DNA of 51,028 nucleotides from Bacteroidales bacterium UBA1794 (lineage in GTDB: Bacteria; Bacteroidota; Bacteroidia; Bacteroidales; Bacteroidaceae): the NCBI GenBank assembly GCA_002315435.1, contig DCFW01000034.1:1-51028 (forward strand), read 5' to 3'. Of the stretch, positions 43,512-51,028 are shown one piece after another. The notes under the pieces were generated by a model, which did no database searches, was not told the DNA's origin, and saw only the letters and a program-made list of their open reading frames with translations. The first letter of the stretch is position 1. Every line of letters begins with the position of its first letter. The position numbers were made by a program, and so were the translations under genes.

Positions 43512-45563
43512 TTACCAGATCTTTACTCTTTCATTTTCAGGACGCCACATTTCATCACCTTGCTTTACTCCAAAGGTTGAATAGAATTCAGGCATATTTG
43601 AAAGAGGACCAAGCACTCTCCATTTTGCAGGAGCATGTTCGTTGCTTTTTACCTGAGTAGCCATTGCTTCAGGACGCATATTCTGCATCCATTCCAAAGC
43701 ATAGGCAAGGAAGTAACGTTTGCTTGGATTCAGTCCGGCAATTATTTGATTATCCTTGTATTGCTTCGTTCTCTTGAATGCTTCATATGCCATGATTGTT
43801 CCTCCCAAGTCTGCAATATTCTCTCCTTGAGTCAATTCACCATTGATGTGCAAGCTGTCTACTGCTACATAATCGTTGAACTGTTTCACAATCATCTTCG
43901 TCTTTACGTCAAACTTAGCTTTATCTTCTTTTGTCCACCAGTTTGTCAGATTTCCGTTTGAATCGTAGTTACAACCCTGATCATCAAAGCCGTGAGTAAT
44001 TTCATGTCCGATAGTTGCACCGATAATAGCATACAATAGAGCATCGTCAGCCATCTTTCTTTCATAGCCCGGTACAATGATGTTGCAACCAGGTATCACA
44101 ATCTCATTGTTCGACGGATTGTAATATGCATTATAAGTTTGCGGTTCCATATCCCATTCCGTACGATCAACCGGTTTGTCATATTTATGGATAACATAAG
44201 CCATTTCCCACGTATTGGCACTCATTACATTTTTTACATAAGACGAACGGTCTATCTGCATGCTGCTTAAGTCCTTCCACTTGTCAGGATAACCCATTTT
44301 CATGACCACAGCATTTAGTTTATATAGAGCTTTTTCTTTCGTAGCATCGCTCATCCAGTCGAGTGCTTTGATGCGTTGAGCAAATTCGGCTTTAATGGCA
44401 TTACCTATTTCTTGAAGCTTTTCTTTGGTTCCTTTTGGTAAATATTCATCCACATACACTTGCCCGATAAGTTCCCCAAGTGCTCCGTTAGTCATAGATA
44501 CAGCACGTTTCCATCTTGGCTTCGGTTCCTGTATACCACGTAACGTAGTAGAATAAAAATTGAAGTATTCCATATAAGTTTTATCGTCCATGAATGGAGC
44601 CAATCCGTTCAAGTATTGAAACTTCAAGTAATTCTTCCAATCATCAATAGAATACTTCTTCAAATAGCTATTCAGTCCGACAATAAATTCCGGTTGTCCT
44701 ACAACTACAGTATCCACTTTGGCAAGTCCCAGACCATTTGTGAAAGTTTTCCAATCGATGTTGGGAGTTAAAGTCTTTAAGCTGTCAAATGACATTTTAT
44801 TATAGTTGGCGAACGGATCACGAGTATCTTCACGCTTGCGGGAAGTCTCTGCTAATGCCGTTTCCATCTCCAACAACTTGGTCGCAGCTTGTTTTGCCTT
44901 GGCATCATCATAGCCCATAATGGCAAACATATTCCCTACGTAGTTGACGAATTTGTTACGGATAGTTTGAGATTTCGTATCTGTATCAACGTAGTAATTA
45001 CGATCCGGCATGCTCAATCCCCCTTGGGTGATATATACCTGATATTTACTGCTATTCTTGTCATCCTGAGCCACATAAAAGTCAAACAAAGGTGATGCAG
45101 ATACTGTGTGAATATAAGAAGCTTCGGTAACAACGCCGCTCAGATCATTTATATTGTCTATTTTAGCTAGATCATTCTTCAAGTCGCTTATGCCTTTTTT
45201 GTTAAGCGAAGTACTATCCATTCCTGAAAAGAAGAAGTCACCTATTTTTTGTTTATTGCTTCCTTTCGGCTCATCCTTAATAGAGGCCGATTTGCAAACA
45301 TTCATTACTTGTGCATTCACCGTGTCTTCAATCAGTTGAAAAACACCATTGCTCTGTTCGCTCGCAGGAATAGGATTTTGTTTAAACCACTTGCCGTTGG
45401 CAAATTGAAAGAAATCATTCTGAGGTCTTGTCGTGGAGTCGATGTGTGAAACAAGAGGATCCACCTCATTAGTTAGATTTTTCGTTTGTTTACATGACGT
45501 CATTGTCGTTGCCGTCAAAATAGCGCTACCGCCAAGGATTTTAAATAAATACTTTTTTTTCAT
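43512..45563 (-). CDS. pepO: M13-family zinc metallopeptidase (PepO/neprilysin-like), lipoprotein
   Basis: A 683-residue endopeptidase for small peptides, anchored in the cell envelope. The signal peptide ends with a lipobox-like MTSC, then KQTKN. The zinc site HEITH lies in ATIGHEITHGFDDQG, the third ligand Glu in GENIADLGG, and the substrate-binding NAYYNPSNNEIVIPG block is present. Length and motif order are normal for M13. There is no acidic surface-export signal after Cys, so a periplasmic face is likely. Single-gene unit. Confidence 0.93.
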   Translation of the reverse strand: MKKKYLFKILGGSAILTATTMTSCKQTKNLTNEVDPLVSHIDSTTRPQNDFFQFANGKWFKQNPIPASEQSNGVFQLIEDTVNAQVMNVCKSASIKDEPKGSNKQKIGDFFFSGMDSTSLNKKGISDLKNDLAKIDNINDLSGVVTEASYIHTVSASPLFDFYVAQDDKNSSKYQVYITQGGLSMPDRNYYVDTDTKSQTIRNKFVNYVGNMFAIMGYDDAKAKQAATKLLEMETALAETSRKREDTRDPFANYNKMSFDSLKTLTPNIDWKTFTNGLGLAKVDTVVVGQPEFIVGLNSYLKKYSIDDWKNYLKFQYLNGLAPFMDDKTYMEYFNFYSTTLRGIQEPKPRWKRAVSMTNGALGELIGQVYVDEYLPKGTKEKLQEIGNAIKAEFAQRIKALDWMSDATKEKALYKLNAVVMKMGYPDKWKDLSSMQIDRSSYVKNVMSANTWEMAYVIHKYDKPVDRTEWDMEPQTYNAYYNPSNNEIVIPGCNIIVPGYERKMADDALLYAIIGATIGHEITHGFDDQGCNYDSNGNLTNWWTKEDKAKFDVKTKMIVKQFNDYVAVDSLHINGELTQGENIADLGGTIMAYEAFKRTKQYKDNQIIAGLNPSKRYFLAYALEWMQNMRPEAMATQVKSNEHAPAKWRVLGPLSNMPEFYSTFGVKQGDEMWRPENERVKIW

Positions 45564-45709
45564 ATATAATTCTTTATAAACTTGTACTTAGAGGTTATTA
45601 CTTTGTAATAATTTATGTATATAGACTCCAAAAGTACAACAAACGTTGCAACAATTCAACGCTTTTCTCAATAAATAGATGATATTGTTACATTATGCGA
45701 TTATTTGCA

Positions 45710-46651
45710 TCACATCGGATACAGTTTTTTCAGCTGTGCATTGTATTCAGTGATCATGTTTTTGATAATACTCTCTACTGTTGGAATATCGTTTATCAAC
45801 GAAGTGATTTGACCGATTTCAAGCTCACCGTTGGATAAGTCACCTTCGAACATACCTTTTCTCGCACGTCCTTTTCCCATTATCTCTTGTAACTCTTCAG
45901 CAGTGGCGCCTCGGTTCTCAGCCTTTTCAATCTCTTTATATAATTCATTCTTCACAAGTCGGGCCGGGGTTATTTTCTTTAATGCCAACATCGTATCGCC
46001 TTCGTGTAATTGTGTACAAAGAGTCTTAAATTCGTTGCTAGCCGAACTTTCTTGCGACAAAGCAAATCGTGTACCCATTTGCACTCCTTCTGCTCCCAAA
46101 GCAAATGCAGCCAACATGCCAGCTCCTGTAGCAATACCTCCCGCCGCAATTAGCGGTATCGAAATCTCTTTACGAATTTGTGGAATCAATACCATCGTAC
46201 CCGTTTCTTCTTTCCCATTATGTCCTCCCGCCTCAAAACCTTCGGCAACTATCGCGTCTACTCCGGCTTCTTCACATTTAATGGCATACTTTGTATTTGC
46301 AATCACATGGGCCACTTTAATTCCGGCGTCATGCAATTTTGCTGTCCACAGTATAGGATGTCCCGCAGAGGTAAACACAATAGGAACCTTTTCTTCCAGA
46401 ATTACGTCCATCGTTTCCTGAGTATGACGAAAGAATATCGGTACATTCACCCCAAAGGGTTTATCGGTAGCATCTTTACATTTACGAATATGTTCGCGAA
46501 GAATGTCAGGTGTCATAGAGCCACTTCCAATAAGTCCTAATCCTCCGGCATTGCTCACGGCTGCAGCCAAACGCCATCCACTACACCAAACCATACCACC
46601 GGATATGATTGGGTATTTAATATTAAATATAGATGTAATTCTATTTTCCAT
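45710..46651 (-). CDS. Nitronate monooxygenase/FabK-like flavoprotein
   Basis: A 313-residue TIM-barrel FMN protein of the 2-nitropropane dioxygenase family. Seen: KYPIISGGMVWCSGWRLAAAVSNAGGLGLIGSG at the N-terminus, FGVNVPIF, VEGFEAGGHNG and the phosphate-binding PLIAAGGIATG..GAEGVQMGTRF. The family includes nitronate monooxygenases and the enoyl-ACP reductase FabK, which look alike by eye. In anaerobic Bacteroidales a reductase role is plausible. Single-gene unit, with 146 bp to the peptidase gene downstream of it. Confidence 0.85.
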   Translation of the reverse strand: MENRITSIFNIKYPIISGGMVWCSGWRLAAAVSNAGGLGLIGSGSMTPDILREHIRKCKDATDKPFGVNVPIFFRHTQETMDVILEEKVPIVFTSAGHPILWTAKLHDAGIKVAHVIANTKYAIKCEEAGVDAIVAEGFEAGGHNGKEETGTMVLIPQIRKEISIPLIAAGGIATGAGMLAAFALGAEGVQMGTRFALSQESSASNEFKTLCTQLHEGDTMLALKKITPARLVKNELYKEIEKAENRGATAEELQEIMGKGRARKGMFEGDLSNGELEIGQITSLINDIPTVESIIKNMITEYNAQLKKLYPM

Positions 46652-46861
46652 GTTGTTTCATTAAAATATGATAGTCTTTTTCTTGTTTTAAGCCATTTAT
46701 TATTCATCCCTGTTCATGCAATGGATGCACCGAATGACACCGGAACTCTTATCAAAGATAGTGAATAATATGTTTATTATGATCAAAGAATTTTATCTTT
46801 GGTATAAATCTTATCGTGATTAATTCACAGTATATCGTAGAATAACGAAAATATATTCCAC

Positions 46862-46897
46862 TTTGTTCTTGAAAATGCAACTTTGATATTATATTTG
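46862..46897 (+). promoter_or_regulatory. Promoter upstream of ADP-ribosylglycohydrolase gene
   Basis: TATATTTG (46890-46897) is a consensus -7 box. TTTG at 46862-46865 could be the -33 element, although the 24-bp spacer is longer than usual. The leader to the ATG at 47054 would be about 150 nt. Confidence 0.4.
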
Positions 46898-47053
46898 CAG
46901 GAAATCACACAGTCACAGAAACCCTTCTTTTCAACAGTTGCAATGGATACAGGCTTTGCATACAAAGGTTTTTAGCCATAAGGCTATTTGTCTTTGAATG
47001 AATTGCTTGCATCGGAATTGCTTCATTTCAATTTATTAATAAACAAATTACAA

Positions 47054-48628
47054 ATGAAAAAGAACAGTATGTTATTGACGTTATTGTTTATGGTAGCCAT
47101 TTCAGTTAGTGCTGAAGGCAAATATAAAACAATAACCAAAGAGGAGTTAAGGGACAAAGTTGCAGGCGGTTGGGCCGGGAAAATGATTGGCGTGGCACGT
47201 GGACATGAAATGGAATACAAAGCCGTGGGTAAAATGTTTGTGGGTGATATTCCTTGGAAATCAGAGATGGTGAAAGAGTCTTTGCAAGAAGATGACATCT
47301 ATGGGCAAGTGAGCTTTATGATGATGATGGAAAAATACGGCTTGCACGTTTCTGATACAAAGCTTGCCGAAGGTTTAGCCAATGCAGAGTTTTCTTTGTG
47401 CCATGCAAATTTGCAAAGTCGTAAAAATTATCTCAATGGCATTATGCCTCCTTTATCCGGCAGCCCCAAATATAACATGCATGCCGATGACATCGATTTT
47501 CAAATTGATGCTGATTTCATCGGATTTATTAATCCGGGAATGCCGGCTTCATCAGCCAAGATGTGTAATCGAATCGGGCGTATCATGTCGTATGGAGACG
47601 GTTTGTATGGGGGATTTTTCATTTCTTCCATGCATGCACTAGCCTTTTTTAATGATGATCCTGAGCAAGTGGTTGCTGAGGCTTTAAAGACAATTCCTGC
47701 GAAAAGCACTTATGCCCTGTGCATTAAAGATGTCGTTGACCAATACAAGCTTCATCCTGATGATTGGCAAAAAACATGGCAATTCATACAAGACAAATGG
47801 GGGAGAACTGATATTTGTGTCCCTTTTCACGACCTCGACATTGATGCAAAAATCAACGGAGCTTTCATCGTAATCGGATTACTTTACGGTCATGGCGATT
47901 TTGACAAGACAATGCTGATAACCATTGGTTGCGGGCAAGATACTGATTGCAACTCATCGAATGTAACAGCTATTTTAGGTGTCATGAAGGGATATTCTCA
48001 AATCCCTGATACATTTAAGTCTTGCATTCCTTCAATGGCTAATGACACGTTTTCTCATACCACTTATTCATACAATAAAACCGTGGAGCAAACTATGACC
48101 TTTTTGGATGAGAATGTCAAGGCAAACGGTGGAAAAATTGATGGAAACAGTTATTTGATTAAAACACAAAAGCCCTTGTTTAAAGGCAAGCTGGAACAGT
48201 CATTTCCCAATATGTATATGAGCTATCAAGTGCAGGTAAAAGATTCAATGCAATGGAAATTTGAAGGCAAATGGTCTAATTTTGTTTATGGCGACGGTGA
48301 TCCCGATTTATTTAAAATGGCTACCGAACCGGGAGCATCAATGAACATTTCGTTTATCGGTACTGCCGCTACACTATTGGGCAGTTGGAATGTAGACGGT
48401 GGGCGTGCCAATGTGTATGTTGACGGAAAGTTTGTTGAAAAGATAGACACCTACTATCGTGAAGAAGCCGGGAAATACAATGATAATCGTTCGCACATCT
48501 TCCACATCTTGGGATTGAAACCAGGAAAACACACCTTGCGTTTGGTGGTTACTGATGATAAAAGTCCAAAATCCACAGGACACAAGATCTGGATAGAACG
48601 AATGGTGGTTTATGATACAAAGAAATAA
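47054..48628 (+). CDS. Secreted ADP-ribosylglycohydrolase-family protein
   Basis: A 524-residue exported protein (signal peptide MLLTLLFMVAISVSAEG). The first 350 residues are an ADP-ribosylglycohydrolase fold: GGWAGKMIGVARG, QEDDIYGQVSFMM, HADDIDFQIDADFIGF and GCGQDTDCNSSNVTAILG give the paired metal-binding acids. The last 130 residues form a beta-rich, galactose-binding-like domain (NVYVDGKFVEKIDTYY..HILGLKPGKHTLRLVV). Periplasmic members of this family in Bacteroidetes are often found with glycan metabolism. The substrate may be a nucleoside-like or sugar N-glycoside rather than ADP-ribosyl protein. Start ATG 47054 is chosen for the signal peptide. Confidence 0.85.
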   Translation: MKKNSMLLTLLFMVAISVSAEGKYKTITKEELRDKVAGGWAGKMIGVARGHEMEYKAVGKMFVGDIPWKSEMVKESLQEDDIYGQVSFMMMMEKYGLHVSDTKLAEGLANAEFSLCHANLQSRKNYLNGIMPPLSGSPKYNMHADDIDFQIDADFIGFINPGMPASSAKMCNRIGRIMSYGDGLYGGFFISSMHALAFFNDDPEQVVAEALKTIPAKSTYALCIKDVVDQYKLHPDDWQKTWQFIQDKWGRTDICVPFHDLDIDAKINGAFIVIGLLYGHGDFDKTMLITIGCGQDTDCNSSNVTAILGVMKGYSQIPDTFKSCIPSMANDTFSHTTYSYNKTVEQTMTFLDENVKANGGKIDGNSYLIKTQKPLFKGKLEQSFPNMYMSYQVQVKDSMQWKFEGKWSNFVYGDGDPDLFKMATEPGASMNISFIGTAATLLGSWNVDGGRANVYVDGKFVEKIDTYYREEAGKYNDNRSHIFHILGLKPGKHTLRLVVTDDKSPKSTGHKIWIERMVVYDTKK

Positions 48629-48651
48629 ACAATACGATATAAAATAAATAG

Positions 48652-48685
48652 TGCCGGCAATCCAAAGAGGATTGCCGGCATTTTT
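48652..48685 (+). terminator. Intrinsic terminator
   Basis: TGCCGGCAATCC (48652-48663) and GGATTGCCGGCA (48669-48680) are perfect 12-bp arms with a 5-nt loop, followed by TTTTT. It ends the ADP-ribosylglycohydrolase gene. Confidence 0.92.
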
Positions 48686-48768
48686 AATGATTTTATCTTT
48701 TAAATCAAAGCTTTGTTTATTTAGAGTCTTCTATATAGCAAATAAGCTATGTTCATGAATAAAAATAT

Positions 48769-49086
48769 TTAATCTTGCTCAATCATCTTGATGTGTGAGT
48801 CAAAATACTTTTCCATGAAAGATACTTTTTCAAGTATTTGCTCTTTTCTGAAAGGTTCATTTGCGACTACCCATTTTGTTTCCACATCATCATTCCGAAA
48901 TATTATTGCTATAACTTTACCATCATATTCTTTAATAGGAGCGTCAACGTCCAAAATATATGCATCCTGTTCTTCATTGTCTCCACCAATGATTCCAGGT
49001 ATATAACCATAATTTATGGGATATACATTACCATATTTGTCCGTATATCCTTTGGGACGATCTACGATTACATGAACTTCTTTCAT
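48769..49086 (-). CDS. Compact inorganic-pyrophosphatase-like protein
   Basis: A 105-residue protein matching the core of soluble family I pyrophosphatases: VIVDRPKGYTDKYGNVYPINYGYIPG corresponds to the active-site strand pair, and GGDNEEQDAYILDVD to the metal-binding DGDPLDVLVL block, with one of the usual Asp changed. It is much shorter than the 170-200-residue enzymes, having lost the terminal parts. It probably hydrolyses pyrophosphate or a related molecule. Full activity is uncertain. It lies 112 bp downstream of the hip operon and ahead of an AT-rich gap. Confidence 0.7.
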   Translation of the reverse strand: MKEVHVIVDRPKGYTDKYGNVYPINYGYIPGIIGGDNEEQDAYILDVDAPIKEYDGKVIAIIFRNDDVETKWVVANEPFRKEQILEKVSFMEKYFDSHIKMIEQD

Positions 49087-49198
49087 TTTATCTTTATTTT
49101 CTAAAATAACTTATTTCTCCATTCAGATGAATTGAAAGGTGCTTCATTGGCAATTGCTTCACTCGAGTTGATATCAACCGTTCCATTGAGAAACACTA

Positions 49199-50140
49199 TC
49201 AGCTCAGTCTTTCAAACCTATTGTTGATTAAGGTTTTGTATTGCTCTTTCATTGTAGAGGGGAGGAATGATATATCAATAAAGCTCAGCCATTTATCCTT
49301 TGATTTTGTGAATTTGGAAAACAGATTCTCTATGATTTTATCATCTAATTCGGAGCTTTTTAATGCCAATACAAAGTCCTTTTTGTTAATCTCACGCTTC
49401 TTGCCGTTCAATGTTAAAGCCAATTCTTCTGTATCTTCAGGCATCACTAATAATGTAGACAACAGATCATAAGCAGGAGTTAAATTATAGCCCTCATTCT
49501 TTTTATTGTAAAGTGAGAAGTTTTTTAGGTGCATATCGCTGTTTCCGGTGAGCCATGAGAAAACGACTTGTTCCCAAAAATTGATAATGTCCAACTTGGG
49601 GGTTGAAGAATAGTTGTTAATTACTTTGACAATCTGCTCATAGGAACCTTTATATTTATATTCTGTAAGCCTTTCTGACAGTTGGCACATATCCTCCATC
49701 GGATACTTATTTCCTTTGGCATTGCGATCTATTCTGCGTGTAATATAGCAAAGTTCACTGTCGTTGAATCTTATAAGAGAGTGGGGCACCACTTTTATTT
49801 TAGCCAACTCAGCCATGTGCATCGTCAGGTCTTCCAATTCAGGTAACGATTGATAGGCGTCTGTCTGAGGTTTCAATATATATTGTCCCCATAGACCTAC
49901 TATTGTAAATCGCTGAGGCTCATTGTGATCTCCTTTATTAATGTCAAGTGACAATTTAGCTTGTACGCCGGTAAGCGTGGTCTGACTACGAATGACTTGT
50001 TCGGCCAACTCTGTAATATGCTCACGGGTGTATGGCAAAATAGGAGGAACGGATGTTCCAAAGATCTTTCTTGAACATGCTGGGTGAAAATCTATTTGGT
50101 CAACTTCCAACTCTTTATAACAATATAAACATTTTGCCAT
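49199..50140 (-). CDS. hipT: HipT-like Ser/Thr kinase toxin (HipA core)
   Basis: A 313-residue HipA-fold kinase lacking the N-terminal subdomain, which is encoded separately upstream. The Gly-rich loop reads TTLTGVQAKLSL, the catalytic loop GNSDMHLKNFSL and the metal Asp is in PAYDLLST, so the kinase looks intact. The first 25 residues (CLYCYKE..FHPACSRKIFG) contain a CxxC and a further Cys like a small zinc knuckle. HipA-type kinases phosphorylate aminoacyl-tRNA synthetases; the target here is unknown. The gene follows the HipS-like gene by 2 nt. Confidence 0.85.
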   Translation of the reverse strand: MAKCLYCYKELEVDQIDFHPACSRKIFGTSVPPILPYTREHITELAEQVIRSQTTLTGVQAKLSLDINKGDHNEPQRFTIVGLWGQYILKPQTDAYQSLPELEDLTMHMAELAKIKVVPHSLIRFNDSELCYITRRIDRNAKGNKYPMEDMCQLSERLTEYKYKGSYEQIVKVINNYSSTPKLDIINFWEQVVFSWLTGNSDMHLKNFSLYNKKNEGYNLTPAYDLLSTLLVMPEDTEELALTLNGKKREINKKDFVLALKSSELDDKIIENLFSKFTKSKDKWLSFIDISFLPSTMKEQYKTLINNRFERLS

Positions 50141-50142
50141 AT

Positions 50143-50469
50143 TTACTCCTCCGTTTTAATCTCAACAATGCTAACTGCACCTATACAATCTCTGCAACAA
50201 GCCAATAGTAGCGACATACGGTCTAGCTGGTTGATTTTCCAGCTCTTCTCTGCAATATTCAATAGCCAGCCTTCGGGTACAAGACCGTCAAAAAAAGGAA
50301 ATAAAACTTTGTCTTTATAGGCCTTCGTGGATAGCGGCAGTGTAAGGCTGATTGCCTCAGCATTGTCAGAATGAATATAATGGTCGTCATATTGAAAGGT
50401 ATAACCGTCATCGTCTTCTGTCAGTATTCCTGCCAGCTTATCATATAGATATACTTCTGCTTTTTTCAT
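50143..50469 (-). CDS. hipS: HipS-like HipA N-terminal subdomain protein
   Basis: A 108-residue protein equal to the Couple_hipA N-terminal subdomain: KKAEVYLYDKLAGILTEDDDGYTFQYDD, ISLTLPLSTKAY and FPFFDGLVPEGWLLNIAEK are the typical blocks. In the three-part HipBST systems this separate subdomain acts as the antitoxin of the kinase. The order B-S-T and spacings of 11 and 2 nt agree with that arrangement. Confidence 0.85.
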   Translation of the reverse strand: MKKAEVYLYDKLAGILTEDDDGYTFQYDDHYIHSDNAEAISLTLPLSTKAYKDKVLFPFFDGLVPEGWLLNIAEKSWKINQLDRMSLLLACCRDCIGAVSIVEIKTEE

Positions 50470-50480
50470 TGTTTGCGCTT

Positions 50481-50696
50481 TTATTCTATTGATTTCACGA
50501 TAGGTACAGCTCCCACTTCGGTACCAAATAGATTCAGAACTTGGTTCACTTTGTCCAAACGAAGAGTTTGCTTGCCTTGTTCCAACTCACGAACAAAGCG
50601 AAGACCCACTCCCGATTTCTCAGAGAGTTCTACTTGTGTAAGAGCGTATTGCTTTCGCATCTGCTTCACGTATTCTGACAGTGTTGTATGTTCCAT
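50481..50696 (-). CDS. hipB: HipB-like XRE-family repressor
   Basis: A 71-residue helix-turn-helix protein (MRKQYALTQVELSEKSGVGLRFVRELEQGK is the Cro/CI-type HTH; LRLDKVNQVLNLFGTEVGAVP the dimer strand region). First gene of the hipBST operon. It is expected to bind the TATACC-N6-GGTATA sites immediately upstream and repress its own promoter. Confidence 0.9.
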   Translation of the reverse strand: MEHTTLSEYVKQMRKQYALTQVELSEKSGVGLRFVRELEQGKQTLRLDKVNQVLNLFGTEVGAVPIVKSIE

Positions 50697-50700
50697 AAAT

Positions 50701-50800
50701 TATACCCTTTAGGGGGCAAATATATAAAATAATCATCACTTTACACCTAATCGGGTATAAAATGATGATTTATACGTTGATTTATACCTCATCAGGTATA
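50701..50800 (-). promoter_or_regulatory. hipBST promoter with three evenly spaced operators
   Basis: Operators: 50701-50718 (TATACC..., right half degenerate), 50742-50759 (TACACC-N6-GGTATA) and 50783-50800 (TATACC-N6-GGTATA, perfect). Their starts are exactly 41 bp apart, four helical turns, so bound dimers would lie on one face. The -7 box TATATTTG is at 50724-50717 on the minus strand; the first site covers the start region and the second the -33 region. Confidence 0.75.
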
Positions 50801-50810
50801 CTTAAGCTTA

Positions 50811-51028
50811 TTAATTTCTCTTCTTGGGCTGAATATTCAAACGATAAACAATGTGCAGCATCACATATCTGGGAATCACATTGTAGTAAGTCTCTGTTTG
50901 TCCTTGTGCATTCACCGTGCGCTGAACATTCGAAAGGTTGCCTAGGATATCAACCCCGTCAAGCATGATTGATAGATTGCCTTTTAATCTTTTCACCAGC
51001 TTTGCATTCCACACTAGTTCATTGGTAT
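50811..51028 (-). CDS. C-terminal end of an outer-membrane beta-barrel receptor (partial)
   Basis: The frame is open to the window edge. The visible 72 residues (..NELVWNAKLVKRLKGNLSIMLDGVDILGNLSNVQRTV.. and YNVIPRYVMLHIVYRLNIQPKKRN) match the last strands of OMP_b-brl_3 receptors like those at 25.4 and 27.7 kb. The final aromatic-ended strand followed by a short basic tail is typical of the family. It stops 10 bp before the outermost hip operator. Confidence 0.75.
   Translation of the reverse strand, partial: TNELVWNAKLVKRLKGNLSIMLDGVDILGNLSNVQRTVNAQGQTETYYNVIPRYVMLHIVYRLNIQPKKRN

Overview
The window looks like a chromosomal stretch of an anaerobic Bacteroidales bacterium (Bacteroides-like). 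The grounds are a SusC/SusD-type polysaccharide utilisation locus, AraC-type propeller/Y_Y_Y regulators, OMP_b-brl_3 receptors, lipoproteins with acidic export signals, AT-rich DNA and many promoters with the Bacteroides -7 element TAnnTTTG and little Shine-Dalgarno signal. No rRNA, tRNA, CRISPR array or intact transposon was seen.

Layout. 0.2-2.4 kb (-): a TOTE-type archaeo-eukaryotic primase/helicase gene broken by a one-base shift in an A7 run and by an in-frame TAG. 3.0-4.3 kb (-): a DEAD-box RNA helicase. 4.5-9.2 kb (+): two tandem paralogous LruC-domain lipoproteins. 9.3-11.1 kb (+): a hemerythrin-like protein overlapping a LuxR regulator with a degenerate receiver, then PTH2 peptidyl-tRNA hydrolase. 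11.1-14.8 kb (+): an orphan Wza-like export lipoprotein and a membrane-spanning propeller/AraC regulator. 15-24.8 kb (+): a galactan-type PUL (clan GH-A hydrolase, SusC, SusD, SusE/F, GH53 endo-galactanase). 25-30 kb (+): a 22-bp tandem repeat and two SusD-less outer-membrane receptors. 30-32 kb (-): a glycosyltransferase and an LpxH-like phosphatase.

32.3-42.9 kb is the centrepiece: a nitrogenase-like cluster (NifH-D-K-like, NifB with NifX domain, stand-alone NifX) followed by a small ORF ending in Cys codons, cystathionine beta-synthase, an LCM-family methyltransferase, a cystathionine gamma-lyase/synthase and, convergently, MetY. The NifD-like subunit keeps the P-cluster cysteines and a Cys275 equivalent, but Gln191 and His195, which matter for N2 reduction, are Trp and Phe. 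NifEN, NifV and NifI are absent. The neighbours all handle sulfur amino acids. This fits a C-S-bond-cleaving nitrogenase-like reductase of the methylthio-alkane reductase kind, whose methanethiol could feed MetY. Three promoters in the cluster (nifH-like, small ORF/CBS, metY) share an inverted repeat at the same distance from the -7 box, suggesting one regulon. The small ORF and the mutually exclusive RNA pairings after it resemble a cysteine attenuator.

43-51 kb: a small Cys/His protein, an M13 peptidase, a nitronate-monooxygenase-like flavoprotein, a secreted ADP-ribosylglycohydrolase, a compact pyrophosphatase, a HipB-HipS-HipT toxin-antitoxin operon with three operators spaced exactly 41 bp apart, and the C-terminus of another outer-membrane beta-barrel protein running off the end.
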